Source: CAJCIW01 sp963833965
GTDB taxonomy: Bacteria; Chlamydiota; Chlamydiia; Chlamydiales; Rhabdochlamydiaceae
Assembly: GCA_963833965.1 (NCBI GenBank)
Contig: CAWHZZ010000003.1
Span: forward strand, 310,001 to 374,000
Reading direction: 5' to 3'
Length of the DNA: 64,000 nt
Below the pieces are notes generated by a model that did no database searches, was not told the origin of the DNA, and saw only the letters and a program-made list of their open reading frames with translations. The position numbers were made by a program, and so were the translations under genes. Shown piece after piece: positions 49,729 to 58,736 of this stretch. The number at the start of each line of letters is the position of its first letter. Within the stretch, counting starts at the first letter, position 1.

Positions 49729-51980
49729 CGAAACCGTTTGGTTCGCCGCGGACGGTCCGAGATGAGCGTCCAATTGCTTTCCAATTGAATGAGGTCGATA
49801 CGGGCGAGGCGGACGGCAATCGGTTCGCCGAGCTTGTGGACTTTTCCGGAGCTTCTTCCAACGAGAGCTGTGCGCTTTTCGTCGAAAATGAAATAATCGT
49901 CTTCCAGCTCGGAGATGTGCAAGAAACCTTCGAGCATCAGCTCTTGTAGCTCGAAGAAGATGCCGAAAGGTTTGACTTTGGTGACGAGCGCTTTGTACTC
50001 GCGGTAGGGATCGTCTGCAAAATAGCGATGCAGCAGCCGCAATTTTTTGAGGGTCTTCACGCTCATTTCCGCGCGAAAACTCACCCTTTCTTGCTCCGAG
50101 CAGTGCTGGGCAATTTTTTCGAGATGCAAATCTTCGGGCTCTTCATCGAACAAAAGCCTTTCGATGACGAGGTCAGTATAGCGGCGAATGGGGCTAGTGA
50201 AATGGGTGTAGTGTTCCAGCGCGAGGCCAAAGTGGCCGACGTTGTCAGGTGAATATTGGGCTAGGCGCATGCTACGGATGAAAGCTACCGAAAGCTGCTG
50301 AAAGAAAGCGCTTTTTTTTGCCTCTTCAAACAACGCTTGTAAATCATTCGGGGTCGGTTTTGCGGGGACTTTGAACCCGAGCGTGCGGGCAAATTGAAGA
50401 AAGTCCTCAAAATTTTCTGCTTGGGGAACTTCGTGCACGCGGTAGATCAGCTGTTTGCCTCGGCGGTTTAATTCCAAAGCGACAGTTTCGTTTGCCTTTA
50501 GCATGAACTCTTCGACGAGCTGATGGGAGATGTCGTATTCGATCTTTTTCAACCCTTGAGGCTGGCCTTTTTCATCGATGACAATGACCATTTCTGGCAG
50601 GGCGAAGTCGATGCTGCCCCTCTCATACCTCTTTTTCTTGAGAAGAAGACATAGCTCAACCATCAACTTTAGGGTTTTGGCATGCGGGCTTTTCTTTTTG
50701 CCGTCGATCACGTCTTTGGCTTCAAAATAGGTGAATCTCATTTTGCTCTTGATGTATGAGCGGACGACCTCTTGTTTTAAAAGCGTCCCATTCTTGTCAA
50801 AGTCCATCAACACCGAGACGGTCAGGCGATTCTCATCGGGCTTCAAGCTGCACAGCTCATTGGAAAGCTCCTCGGGGAGCATCGGAATGCATGAACCGGG
50901 AAAATAAGTGGAATTCGCGCGCTGCAAAGCCTCTTTGTCCAGTGGACTATGGGGCTGTACATAATGGGCGACGTCAGCAATATGCACTCCTAGATGGTAA
51001 TGCCCTTTTCTGTCTTTTTTCAGCGAGATCGCGTCGTCGAAATCTCGTGCTGTGTCGGGGTCGATCGTGAAACACTCATCCTTAGAGAAATTGAACCGTT
51101 TTTTAAGATCTTTGGCCGGCACTTTTTTTCCATAAGCTTTGGCTTGGGCAATCGCGGTCTTGGGGAATGCGGAGCGCAGATCAAACTCCTCGACGGCGGC
51201 CGTGATGTCGCAGGAGGGATCCGAAATGTTTCCAAGAATGTAAGATAGTTCGCTCGTCGTCGGCTCTTTTTCCGTGCCCCATTCGACCACATTGAGGATG
51301 ACCCGGTCGCCGACTTTAAGAGTGTGCCCGGGTGTCGCGGAAACGATGACCGGCCGGGATGTGCCGAGAATCGGCGCGTAGGCCAAAATATCCCCATTGG
51401 CATTGATTTGACGGATAGTCCCGGCGAGATGCTTTCTTGCCCGCTTGAGCACGGAGACGATGCGCCCTTCGGGGCCTTTATCGGAGATCGCTTCCAAATT
51501 TAGGAGCACCTCGACGTGATCGCCGTCGATCGCATTGTCGGCGAGATGTTTGGGGATAAAGATATCTTGAGGGTATTCTCGCGGATTGTCGGGGATGACG
51601 AAACCAAATCCTTTGGGGTGCATGCGCAGAATGCCGCTGACCACTTCGTCTTTCTCTCGAGCGAGGCCAAGAAGATTCTTGCTCACTTGAATTTCGCCGC
51701 TCTTAATGAGCTCGCCGATGATTTTTATGCATGTGTCCCATAGCTGTGGGGGCAGATGCAACCTCTCCAATAATTCGGACTGCTTCATCGGTTTGTAGCG
51801 CTTGCCGGACATGAATTGCAAAATCGACTTAGACAGATTGTCGACAAGGCGTGACTGTTTGGGGGATTCCTTGGGAGGCGCTTTTGCTTTTGGGGCTTTG
51901 AGTGTGACCTTTTTAGGTTTTGGCTTGACTGTCTTGGATGGTTTTTTTGAGGTCTCTTTTTTGGTTTTCTTTTTCTGCAT
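49725..51980 (-). CDS. rnr: ribonuclease R
   Basis: 751 residues: a Lys-rich low-complexity N-terminus (about 1-45), cold-shock domains, RNB catalytic domain with FTIDPDTARDFDDAISL (catalytic Asp cluster) and a C-terminal S1 domain (YKALVTKVKPFGIFFELQEL). It is a 3'-5' exoribonuclease for structured RNA, acting in rRNA quality control and mRNA decay. It starts one base inside the end of the HAD gene and is followed by the glycosylase gene with a 4-base overlap. Confidence 0.96.
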   Translation of the reverse strand: MQKKKTKKETSKKPSKTVKPKPKKVTLKAPKAKAPPKESPKQSRLVDNLSKSILQFMSGKRYKPMKQSELLERLHLPPQLWDTCIKIIGELIKSGEIQVSKNLLGLAREKDEVVSGILRMHPKGFGFVIPDNPREYPQDIFIPKHLADNAIDGDHVEVLLNLEAISDKGPEGRIVSVLKRARKHLAGTIRQINANGDILAYAPILGTSRPVIVSATPGHTLKVGDRVILNVVEWGTEKEPTTSELSYILGNISDPSCDITAAVEEFDLRSAFPKTAIAQAKAYGKKVPAKDLKKRFNFSKDECFTIDPDTARDFDDAISLKKDRKGHYHLGVHIADVAHYVQPHSPLDKEALQRANSTYFPGSCIPMLPEELSNELCSLKPDENRLTVSVLMDFDKNGTLLKQEVVRSYIKSKMRFTYFEAKDVIDGKKKSPHAKTLKLMVELCLLLKKKRYERGSIDFALPEMVIVIDEKGQPQGLKKIEYDISHQLVEEFMLKANETVALELNRRGKQLIYRVHEVPQAENFEDFLQFARTLGFKVPAKPTPNDLQALFEEAKKSAFFQQLSVAFIRSMRLAQYSPDNVGHFGLALEHYTHFTSPIRRYTDLVIERLLFDEEPEDLHLEKIAQHCSEQERVSFRAEMSVKTLKKLRLLHRYFADDPYREYKALVTKVKPFGIFFELQELMLEGFLHISELEDDYFIFDEKRTALVGRSSGKVHKLGEPIAVRLARIDLIQLESNWTLISDRPRRTKRFR

Positions 51981-52576
51981 TATAATAATTTTCTAACATT
52001 TAGATGCTGGATGAGTTCTTCCGGCGTTTTGTATTGTTCGGCGTCGATTTCGAGTGACCGGGCGCCTTCGATGTACGCAAATATGTCATCGGTGTAGAAG
52101 CACTCCTTATTTTGACATCCTGCAATCTCTAATGCTTTTTCGTAAATTTGTTTCTCCGGCTTGCGTGCGCCGACCTCATAGGAGAGGACATAGCCGTCGA
52201 ATTCTTTTAAAAAGGGAAATTGAGAATAGGCGAAGGAAAAATGCGCATCGCACGTATTGGACAAGAGGAAGAGGCGATGCCCCCGTTTTTTCAGCTCTTG
52301 CGCAATCGCAATGACCGGAAGGTTGGGCTCGAAAATATCTCCAACCGCTCTCATCAACGTATCGAAATCCAATTTTTTATTCGATAAAGCGCTCACTTGC
52401 CGGTAGAGTGTTTGGCTGTCGAGATGGCCCCGCTCGTAGGGATCGAGATAGCCAAGCAATAGGTCATCCACTTGTTTCAAGTCGAGTCCGCAGTATTCGG
52501 CGACCTGTCTACACATTTTTTGATGGCTAAAGAAGATCAGGACGTTGCCGAGATCAAAAAAAATCGTACGTTTCAT
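51980..52576 (-). CDS. HAD-superfamily hydrolase
   Basis: 198 residues. Motif I FFDLGNVLIFF has Asp then Asn in the usual second Asp position (DxN as in many YjgB/YihX-like HADs), motif II LFLLSNTCD, motif III Lys in GARKPEKQIYEKAL, and motif IV FYTDDIFAYIEGA. Alpha-helical cap between motifs I and II. Probable small-molecule phosphatase; substrate unknown. Its stop codon shares a base with the rnr start region. Confidence 0.88.
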   Translation of the reverse strand: MKRTIFFDLGNVLIFFSHQKMCRQVAEYCGLDLKQVDDLLLGYLDPYERGHLDSQTLYRQVSALSNKKLDFDTLMRAVGDIFEPNLPVIAIAQELKKRGHRLFLLSNTCDAHFSFAYSQFPFLKEFDGYVLSYEVGARKPEKQIYEKALEIAGCQNKECFYTDDIFAYIEGARSLEIDAEQYKTPEELIQHLNVRKLL

Positions 52577-52632
52577 GCCGATATTATACCTTCTCTCGCC
52601 TTAAAGCGATACCATTGTAAATTATTTAGTTT

Positions 52633-53499
52633 TCAACCGGCTCGCTCCCTTCTTTGGTAGCTCAAAAGGGTATTCGCCAGCAAGATGGCAATCGTCATGG
52701 GGCCAACGCCCCCCGGAACGGGAGTAATATGGGAACAAAGAGGGGCGACCGCATCAAAATCGACGTCGCCGACAATGCAATCTTTTCCCCCTTCTTTGAT
52801 GCGGTTGATGCCGACATCCACGACGACGGCGCCTTTTTTCACCATGTCAGCCTTGACAAAGCGTGGATGGCCCATGGCGGCGACCAAAATGTCCGCCGAG
52901 CGGCAAACCTCGTTTAAATTTTCCGTCATGCTATGCGCGACAGTCACGGTCGCATTGGCATGTGGGGCCTTTTGCATCAAAATCGCCGCCAGAGGCTTTC
53001 CGACGATGTTGCTTCTGCCGACGATGACGACATGTTTGCCCAAAATGGGGATCTGGGCATGGGTGAGAAGCACTTGCACCCCATGGGGCGTACAGGGGAG
53101 AAAGCCGCTGTTTTCGCCGAGCAGCATTTTGCCGACATTGACCGGATGGAAGCCATCGACGTCCTTGTCGGGGTCGACCGCCATCATCACCTTCATAGCA
53201 TTGATATGAAACGGTAGCGGAAGCTGGACGAGGATCCCATCGACAGCGGGGTCTTGGTTGTATTTCTCAATCTCGTGCAAAAGTTGATTTTCCGTAATTG
53301 TGGAGGGAAGTACGCAATCAAAAGAGACGATGCCGACCTCTTCGCATCGCTTTTTTTTCATGCGGATATATGTCTGCGAGGCAAGGTCATCGCCCACAAG
53401 GATGAAGGCGAGACCGGGCTTTCGAGACAATTGAGAAATCGCCTGTGCGATCTGCTGTTGGATTTTTTTTGCCGTTATAGTTCCGTCGATAAGATTCAT
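52633..53499 (-). CDS. folD: methylenetetrahydrofolate dehydrogenase/cyclohydrolase
   Basis: 288-residue bifunctional folate enzyme. YIRMKKKRCEEVGI includes the catalytic Lys region, followed by VDGILVQLPLPFHIN, the dinucleotide-binding VIVGRSNIVGKPLAAILMQK and TPVPGGVGPMTIAILLANT. All as in FolD. Supplies one-carbon units for formyl-Met-tRNA, thymidylate and purines. Three bases after the suhB gene stop on the same strand. Confidence 0.97.
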   Translation of the reverse strand: MNLIDGTITAKKIQQQIAQAISQLSRKPGLAFILVGDDLASQTYIRMKKKRCEEVGIVSFDCVLPSTITENQLLHEIEKYNQDPAVDGILVQLPLPFHINAMKVMMAVDPDKDVDGFHPVNVGKMLLGENSGFLPCTPHGVQVLLTHAQIPILGKHVVIVGRSNIVGKPLAAILMQKAPHANATVTVAHSMTENLNEVCRSADILVAAMGHPRFVKADMVKKGAVVVDVGINRIKEGGKDCIVGDVDFDAVAPLCSHITPVPGGVGPMTIAILLANTLLSYQRRERAG

Positions 53500-53502
53500 G
53501 GT

Positions 53503-54294
53503 TTACTTCAAATGTTCGATCATTTTTTCATGGAGCAGACCATTGGTCGCAAGGAGTGTATGATAGCCGAAAATTATATGGGGCGATCCTGTCCAGTGGG
53601 TCACTTTTCCTCCCGCCTCTTCGACGAGCAACTTGCCGGCGGCCATATCCCAGGAATTCAATCCCACCTCCCAAAATGCGTCGAATCGGCCCGCGGCCAC
53701 GTACGAAAGGTCGAGCGCCGCAGAGCCAAGCCTGCGCATCGGCACCCCTTTGGCCTGCATTGCCGTGAACCTGTCTATGCATTTGAGCGGGTTTTTATCG
53801 ACGTCGTAGGGAAATCCCGTCGCCATCATCGATTTTTCAACTTGCTGGATCTTGGAAACGAAAATTCTCTTTCCATTGAGGTAGGCGCCTTTTCCCTTTT
53901 CAGCCAAGAACAGCTCCTGCGTCATCGGCTGGTAAACAACACCGCTGACGATCTCGCCATCGATAGCTACTCCGATGCTAATGCTGAAGATCGGAACATT
54001 GTGTGCAAAGTTCACAGTGCCGTCTAAGGGGTCGATGATCCAGGTCACAGTACTTTTGCCCTCTTGGATTGCGCCGCTCTCTTCGGCGAGAATCGCATGG
54101 TCGGGAAAATGGTGAAAAATGCTCTGAATGATGTTCTTTTCCGACGCATTGTCGTATTCGGTGACAAGATTCTGTATCCCTTCCTTGGCCCCGATTTCAA
54201 ATTCCGTGTCAAACCCACGCCGCAGCAAAGTCCCTGCCAAGAGGGCAGCTTGAATCGCGACAAAAGAGAGCTCGGAGGCCGCAGGAGTCTTCAT
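53503..54294 (-). CDS. suhB: inositol monophosphatase family protein
   Basis: 263 residues. Metal-binding motifs: ILAEESGA, WIIDPLDGTVNFAHNVP and WDMAAGKLLVEEAGGKVTHW. This is the classic IMPase/SuhB set, in Mg2+-dependent phosphatases acting on inositol-1-phosphate; SuhB also takes part in rRNA transcription in E. coli. CysQ-type enzymes share these motifs, so the symbol is the likeliest rather than certain. Confidence 0.88.
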   Translation of the reverse strand: MKTPAASELSFVAIQAALLAGTLLRRGFDTEFEIGAKEGIQNLVTEYDNASEKNIIQSIFHHFPDHAILAEESGAIQEGKSTVTWIIDPLDGTVNFAHNVPIFSISIGVAIDGEIVSGVVYQPMTQELFLAEKGKGAYLNGKRIFVSKIQQVEKSMMATGFPYDVDKNPLKCIDRFTAMQAKGVPMRRLGSAALDLSYVAAGRFDAFWEVGLNSWDMAAGKLLVEEAGGKVTHWTGSPHIIFGYHTLLATNGLLHEKMIEHLK

Positions 54295-54398
54295 ATTCTG
54301 GATTATAGGATAAATTTTTTAACCTTTCAAGAAAGTTGAACGGTACGCTCGAGCGCAATCCCGCTCCTTCAGGGGCGGGTTAGGGAGCGTTTTCAAAA

Positions 54399-54416
54399 AC
54401 TTTTGAGATGGACCAC
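54399..54416. repeat. P4-like terminus next to the IS630 element
   Basis: Read on the minus strand, GTGGTCCATCTCAAAAGTTTTTG is close to the sequence at 41309 and to the P4 terminus. The IS630 insertion took place at the TA immediately beside it. Confidence 0.55.
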
Positions 54417-54442
54417 TAGTACTTAGTTAATAAAATTCTTAC

Positions 54443-55171
54443 TTATATTTCAGGGTAGAGTTTTTTCAGTTTGATTCGTGCATCTTCAGCTCTAAATCGC
54501 CAGTTGCACTTTACGGCTGCTCTATTTCTCTCCCCTTCCCAAGCTTGGATTTCCCGCACCAATTCTTCCGTTGTCCCGATTCTCCTATTCAGACACTGCC
54601 TGGATAAAGCACTAAATTCGATCTCTGCCATATTCAGCCAGCTTCCGTGCTTTGGCGTATACTGAATGTCTAATTTTTCCGTAATTCTTCGAGCCTCTTC
54701 AGGGGTAAATTTCCCGTATAGCGAGGCCGGCGTATGTGTGTTCAGGTTGTCCATGACAATCGTGATTTTCTTCGCACTTGGATAAAGCTCATCTACAATC
54801 ATCTTCATACAATCGGCCCAATCTTTTTTAGTTCGTTGTTCAGTGACTCGCACATGTCGTTTCCCTTCAAAAGGCTCAAAAATCATGAACAAATTGCTCA
54901 CCCCGTTTCTCTTGTATTCGCTGTCGTATCTCTCCGGCTTTCCTGATTCCATCGGGATGCTCTCTATCACTTCTTGTATCTGCTGTTTGCTGCTTTCATC
55001 AAAGCAGAGCAGGGGATGTTCTGGATCATATTCTCTTTTATAAATCTCTAGGACTTCTTCCATCCTCCAGACAAATTCGTCGTTGGCTTTTGGAGGGATT
55101 TTCCATTCTTTTTTCTGCCACGGTTTAAGCTCGTTTTTTTTAAAACGTTCCTTACAGACCCATAGGAACAA
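54443..55171 (-). CDS. IS630 transposase, catalytic part (frame B)
   Basis: The DDE catalytic triad is intact: LLCFDESSKQQI (first Asp), TIVMDNLNTHTPASLY (second Asp in DNxxxH) and HGSWLNMAEIEFSAL (Glu). Real translation most likely enters from frame A by -1 slippage on the run of eight A (minus strand, 55132-55142 region) rather than starting at the codon at 55171. Residues before NELKPWQKKEW are therefore not part of the protein. Confidence 0.85.
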   Translation of the reverse strand: MFLWVCKERFKKNELKPWQKKEWKIPPKANDEFVWRMEEVLEIYKREYDPEHPLLCFDESSKQQIQEVIESIPMESGKPERYDSEYKRNGVSNLFMIFEPFEGKRHVRVTEQRTKKDWADCMKMIVDELYPSAKKITIVMDNLNTHTPASLYGKFTPEEARRITEKLDIQYTPKHGSWLNMAEIEFSALSRQCLNRRIGTTEELVREIQAWEGERNRAAVKCNWRFRAEDARIKLKKLYPEI

Positions 55172-55566
55172 GATTCAACATCAGTGAGAGTAACCACTCT
55201 TCCAGCGATTAGTCGCAGCGTCCATCGCTCTCTTCCCACAGGTGCTTCACTACAGGCTACAGCGATGATATGTGCCTCCACATCACCATCGATTATTCTT
55301 GGCCTGCCAGTCCGAGGTTTATCATGAACTACCTCAAGCCTTCCTTTGTGAAAACGCTCTCGTAACTTTGTCACAGTGTATTGGGAACAATGTAATTCAT
55401 CAGCAATCTCATGATCTTTCTTAGCCTCGTGGTTCTTATCAGCTTTCAGAAGAATCTGCGCCCTCTTTACCTCTCTAGGGGACCAATCGCCACTTTTTGT
55501 ATTTTTAATTAAAAATCCTCTCTCTTCTGTCGACAGAGCTACTTCATGCGTTTGCTTGTTTCCCAT
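55048..55566 (-). CDS. IS630 transposase, DNA-binding part (frame A)
   Basis: 172 codons as a single frame. The first ~145 residues are helix-turn-helix domains (REVKRAQILLKADKNHEAKK, DHEIADELHCSQYTVTKLRE, HDKPRTGRPRIIDGDV). After VRNVLKK the frame continues only into meaningless sequence, while frame B continues sensibly from the same place. With TTTTAAAAAAAAC at the crossing, a programmed -1 frameshift giving one protein of about 350 residues fits known IS630-family practice. Confidence 0.8.
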   Translation of the reverse strand: MGNKQTHEVALSTEERGFLIKNTKSGDWSPREVKRAQILLKADKNHEAKKDHEIADELHCSQYTVTKLRERFHKGRLEVVHDKPRTGRPRIIDGDVEAHIIAVACSEAPVGRERWTLRLIAGRVVTLTDVESCSYGSVRNVLKKTSLNRGRKKNGKSLQKPTTNLSGGWKKS

Positions 55567-55675
55567 CGTTCCTTCCCTTATTAGAAAAAAGACGCAAGGA
55601 TAACAAACTCTTCCATTTAAGGAAAATTTTTATTAACTATGTACTAGTTACGGATTACGACTGGTCGAAAGATTT

Positions 55676-57220
55676 TTATTGATCCTCGAGATTGATGATG
55701 TTTGATGTTAGATGCTCTGACATTTTTGTTTTCGCAAGATCATATAACTGTGAAATGGGCCTAATCACTTCAGAATCTGGATCCTCGTCGCGGAGACTTT
55801 CACAATGCTTGATGACCATCGAATAATTTTTTTGATAGTAATAGCAGCTCCCAATGCTAAACTGTGCGAGAGCGTAAGCGGAATCTGTCGGGGGCACACA
55901 ATGAAAATTTTTTATCCCTTCTGGAAATTCACCGAGTTTAACATGGCAAGCCCCGATGTTGAATATCGCTAGCCAATACATAGAATCCGTCTTGTGGACT
56001 TTTTTAAAAGATTGCATTGCTTCGTGAAATTTATTTAGTTTGCCATAACAAAACCCAATGTCGAATAGCGTTAGATTAAACAGTTGAGGATCGGACTCAG
56101 ACACAAGAAGATAATGTTGGATTGCTTCAGAGTAGTTGTTGTGTTTCGTATAGTAGTTCCCAAGGATGGCTTGCGCTTCGTTAAATCGGCGATGAGATCG
56201 AGGTACTTTGTCATAATGATTCAAAGCCTTCGCGGTTTGCTCCCGTTTCTCATAACAAACCGCCATGTTAAATTGAGCTTTTCCAAAGGCTTCAGCATCC
56301 AATTCAAGGACCTTTTCATAGTGTTTTATTGCCTCGGCAAAAAGGCTTTGGCTCTGATAGAAAACCCCGATGTCAAACTGCGAACCCTCCTGCGGCATTT
56401 CAGTTGCGTGCGACAGCATGGGCAATTGAAAAGGGAACATGGATGGCGGTGGTGGCGATGGTGTCGAGGGTACATTTTCGAGAGTAAGGTTTTGATTCGG
56501 AGAAAAAACCTCGTTGTCGAGTTGGGGATACTCCATCTGAGTTGCATCCGATAGCATGGCTCCTTCATAAGGGACCATAGGTGGTGTTGGTAGCGGGGGT
56601 AGAGGGAGTGGTGTTGGTGGAGGGAGTGGTGGTGGGGGTGGTGGGATTGGTGTTGGTGGTGGTGGGGGTGGGAGTGTATTTTTGAGGGTAAGGTTTTGAT
56701 ATTGCATTGCTTGGTGAAGTTGACTTATTTTGACATAACAAAAACTGATGTTTAATTGCGTTTGATTAAACAATTGAGGATCAGAATCAGACACAAGAAT
56801 ATAATGTTGGATCGCTTTAAAGTAGTTGTTGTGTTTCGTATAGTAGTTCCCTTGGATGGATTGCGCTTCGTTAAATAGGCGATGTGATCGAGGTACTTTG
56901 TCATAATGATTCAAAGCCTTCGCGGTTTCCTCCCGTTTCTCGTAACAAACCGCCATGTTAAATTGAGCTTCTCCAAAGGCTTCAGCATCCCCTTCAAGGA
57001 CCTTTTCATAGTGTTTTATTGCCTTGGCAAAAAGGTTGTGGCTCTGATAAAAAACCCCGATGTCGAACTGCGAACACTCCTGTGGGATCTCAGTCGCGTG
57101 CGATAGTATGGGCCCTTCAGAAGGGCCCATGGGTGCCGGGGGTGGTGTATTTTCGAAGGTAACGTTTTGATTCTGATAAAAACCCGCGGTGTTGGTTGAG
57201 CTGGTAACACTATTGCTCAT
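55676..57220 (-). CDS. TPR protein with poly-proline linker and internal duplication
   Basis: 514 residues in two similar halves. Each half has a unit reading SQFDIGVFYQS, then AIKHYEKVLEGDAEAFGEAQ and FNMAVCYEKREETAKALNHY, typical TPR helices. Between them (about residues 183-220) lies a run of Pro blocks separated by Thr, Leu or Ile (IPPPPPPLPPP), then a second, shorter Pro stretch. Such runs bind SH3, WW or profilin-type partners in eukaryotes. No signal peptide. A host-directed adaptor is possible but not shown; TPR proteins also act as secretion chaperones. Confidence 0.75.
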   Translation of the reverse strand: MSNSVTSSTNTAGFYQNQNVTFENTPPPAPMGPSEGPILSHATEIPQECSQFDIGVFYQSHNLFAKAIKHYEKVLEGDAEAFGEAQFNMAVCYEKREETAKALNHYDKVPRSHRLFNEAQSIQGNYYTKHNNYFKAIQHYILVSDSDPQLFNQTQLNISFCYVKISQLHQAMQYQNLTLKNTLPPPPPPTPIPPPPPPLPPPTPLPLPPLPTPPMVPYEGAMLSDATQMEYPQLDNEVFSPNQNLTLENVPSTPSPPPPSMFPFQLPMLSHATEMPQEGSQFDIGVFYQSQSLFAEAIKHYEKVLELDAEAFGKAQFNMAVCYEKREQTAKALNHYDKVPRSHRRFNEAQAILGNYYTKHNNYSEAIQHYLLVSESDPQLFNLTLFDIGFCYGKLNKFHEAMQSFKKVHKTDSMYWLAIFNIGACHVKLGEFPEGIKNFHCVPPTDSAYALAQFSIGSCYYYQKNYSMVIKHCESLRDEDPDSEVIRPISQLYDLAKTKMSEHLTSNIINLEDQ

Positions 57221-57288
57221 TTTCTCTCGGCGGTTTTTTTTGTCTTTCAGTCTAGATGCCGAGAATATTTTCTTTGAACTGAAAAAAT

Positions 57289-57837
57289 TTATTCTCCTGT
57301 TTCCTTTTTAGAAAAAAAGAAACGGATTTTGGAATACACTGTTCTCCAGCCGACTTTTTTGACGTAGGCGTAAAGCCGCATCGGGCAGGTGAACCAAAGA
57401 AAGGCATAAGTCGCATCGGCAAGAGGCATGATCAAAAAATCGGCGATCAACAACTTGCCTGAAAATGGCAAGCCTTGGCCGAAGATGCAGAGAAGAAAAA
57501 ATTGCAAAGCTGTGGAAATGATGCTGATGATTATCGTGAAGAGGGAAAGAGCGAGGGCTTTGTCCTCGAAGAAGTGCCTTTTTTGCTTGTAGATCAACAG
57601 TGTTGTGCCGCAGTAATTGAGGGCGTGGACGCCAAGGCGCAGCTCCGAGCACAGCAGGTCGACGATAAGTCCGCAAAGCATAGCGATCCAAAGGGATTTG
57701 ACAAAGCTCGTTTTGTTATAGAGCAGAGCGAGAAAAGGGACAAAGGCGAGAAGGCGGACAACGGGGATTAAGGCCGTTCCCCAGAGAGCGAAAAACAGCG
57801 CTAGCGAAAAGGAGAACAGTAACGGGACGTGGTTCAA
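57289..57837 (-). CDS. MreD-like membrane protein
   Basis: 182 residues with five or six hydrophobic helices. WIAMLCGLIVDLLCSELRLG and VHALNYCGTTLLIY resemble the core of MreD, the rod-shape complex subunit. The start is TTG (57837) with AGG upstream, contributed by the neighbouring palindrome; a different start is possible. Chlamydiae use MreB for division, so an MreD-like partner makes sense. Moderate confidence in the family. Confidence 0.6.
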   Translation of the reverse strand: MNHVPLLFSFSLALFFALWGTALIPVVRLLAFVPFLALLYNKTSFVKSLWIAMLCGLIVDLLCSELRLGVHALNYCGTTLLIYKQKRHFFEDKALALSLFTIIISIISTALQFFLLCIFGQGLPFSGKLLIADFLIMPLADATYAFLWFTCPMRLYAYVKKVGWRTVYSKIRFFFSKKETGE

Positions 57838-57998
57838 AAACCTATCTCACTATTTAAAAAAAATGATTTTTGATGAATTTTTTCGCAGATTTTAGAGTCG
57901 CTTCGAAGGACATATTTAGGTAAATAGGCCAAGAAGCGACTCTGAAAGATGCGGAAAAAGGCGCAAAAAAGCAATTTTTCGAAATAGAGAGATAGGTT
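57838..57998. repeat. long imperfect palindrome P7
   Basis: Outer ends AACCTATCTCACTATTT (from 57839) and AAATAGAGAGATAGGTT (to 57998) pair; internally TTTTTCGCAGATTTTAGAGT pairs with ACTCTGAAAGATGCGGAAAA. About 160 bases, filling the entire gap between the sugar transferase and the MreD-like gene. Confidence 0.8.
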
Positions 57999-58696
57999 CA
58001 AAAGGCTCCTTTGGAAAAAAATAGAATGGGGATTGTTTTGAGGATCAAGCGCAGATCAAAAAGAAAAGATCTCAAATTCACATAGTTCACCTCGAGCTTG
58101 ACCCTTTCTTCAAAAGTGAGATGGCTGCGCCCTGCAGTTTGCCAAATGCCCGTCAGGCCTGGTCGAACGGAAAATATTTTTTCCATCTCATCGCCTAAAA
58201 TTTTGCGGATTTCACTCGCCTCGCGAGGAAGATAAGGACGTGGTCCGACGATGCTCAAATCGCCGATAAACACGTTCCAAAATTGGGGAAATTCGTCGAG
58301 CGAGGTCTTGCGCAAAAAAGCGCCGATGCGTGTCAAGCGGGGATCATTTTTCAGTTTGAAATACTTTTGCCACTCGCGGCGAAGTTTGGGATCGCTGCTC
58401 AGCATCACTTCGAGCCTCTGGTCGGCATCGCGGTGCATCGATCGGAATTTCCAAAATTTGAACAACCTCCCTTTTCTTCCGATGCGCAAGCTGCAGTAAA
58501 AAATGGGGCCGGGCGAGCTCAGTTTGACGAGCAGCGCAATGATGATAAAAAAGGGAAGCCCTCCAATCAGGGCCACTAAACTGAACAGGATATCGAAACT
58601 GCGCTTTAGCCAATTATGGACAATGATCGCTTCGTCGATTTCGAGCTGCCAAACGGGGGAAAGAGAAGATTCCGTAGAATATTCGCGAAGGGGCAT
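57998..58696 (-). CDS. undecaprenyl-phosphate sugar phosphotransferase family protein
   Basis: 232 residues, a short (single membrane helix) member of the bacterial sugar transferase family (WcaJ/WbaP catalytic domain). Helix near 36-58 (LFSLVALIGGLPFFIIIALL), then SSPGPIFYCSLRIGRKGRLF, FKFWKFRSMHRDAD, KTSLDEFPQFWNVFIGDLSI, VGPRPYLPRE and RPGLTGIWQTAGRS. These are the conserved catalytic blocks. It would start an envelope polysaccharide on undecaprenyl phosphate. ugd two genes upstream could supply UDP-glucuronate to the same pathway. Confidence 0.93.
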   Translation of the reverse strand: MPLREYSTESSLSPVWQLEIDEAIIVHNWLKRSFDILFSLVALIGGLPFFIIIALLVKLSSPGPIFYCSLRIGRKGRLFKFWKFRSMHRDADQRLEVMLSSDPKLRREWQKYFKLKNDPRLTRIGAFLRKTSLDEFPQFWNVFIGDLSIVGPRPYLPREASEIRKILGDEMEKIFSVRPGLTGIWQTAGRSHLTFEERVKLEVNYVNLRSFLFDLRLILKTIPILFFSKGAF

Positions 58697-58736
58697 GTTG
58701 GCAAACTCTTTTTATTTCTAAAAAGTTTAAACAGGA

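Larger units (their letters stand above)
54419..55644 (-). mobile_element. IS630-family insertion sequence
   Basis: About 1226 bases flanked by TA on both sides (54417-54418 and 55645-55646), the target duplication of the IS630/Tc1 group. Inverted ends GTACTTAGTTAATAAAA and GTACATAGTTAATAAAA differ at one base. It contains a transposase in two overlapping frames. Clean ends suggest recent insertion. Confidence 0.9.

Noticed and set aside
53254..54027. 257-codon plus-strand frame crossing folD and suhB
   Set aside because: Crosses two well-supported minus-strand enzymes and has no motif.
55048..55171. Frame change in the IS630 transposase taken as a disabling mutation
   Set aside because: The change falls on a classic slippery A run and both parts keep their motifs, so programmed frameshifting is more likely.
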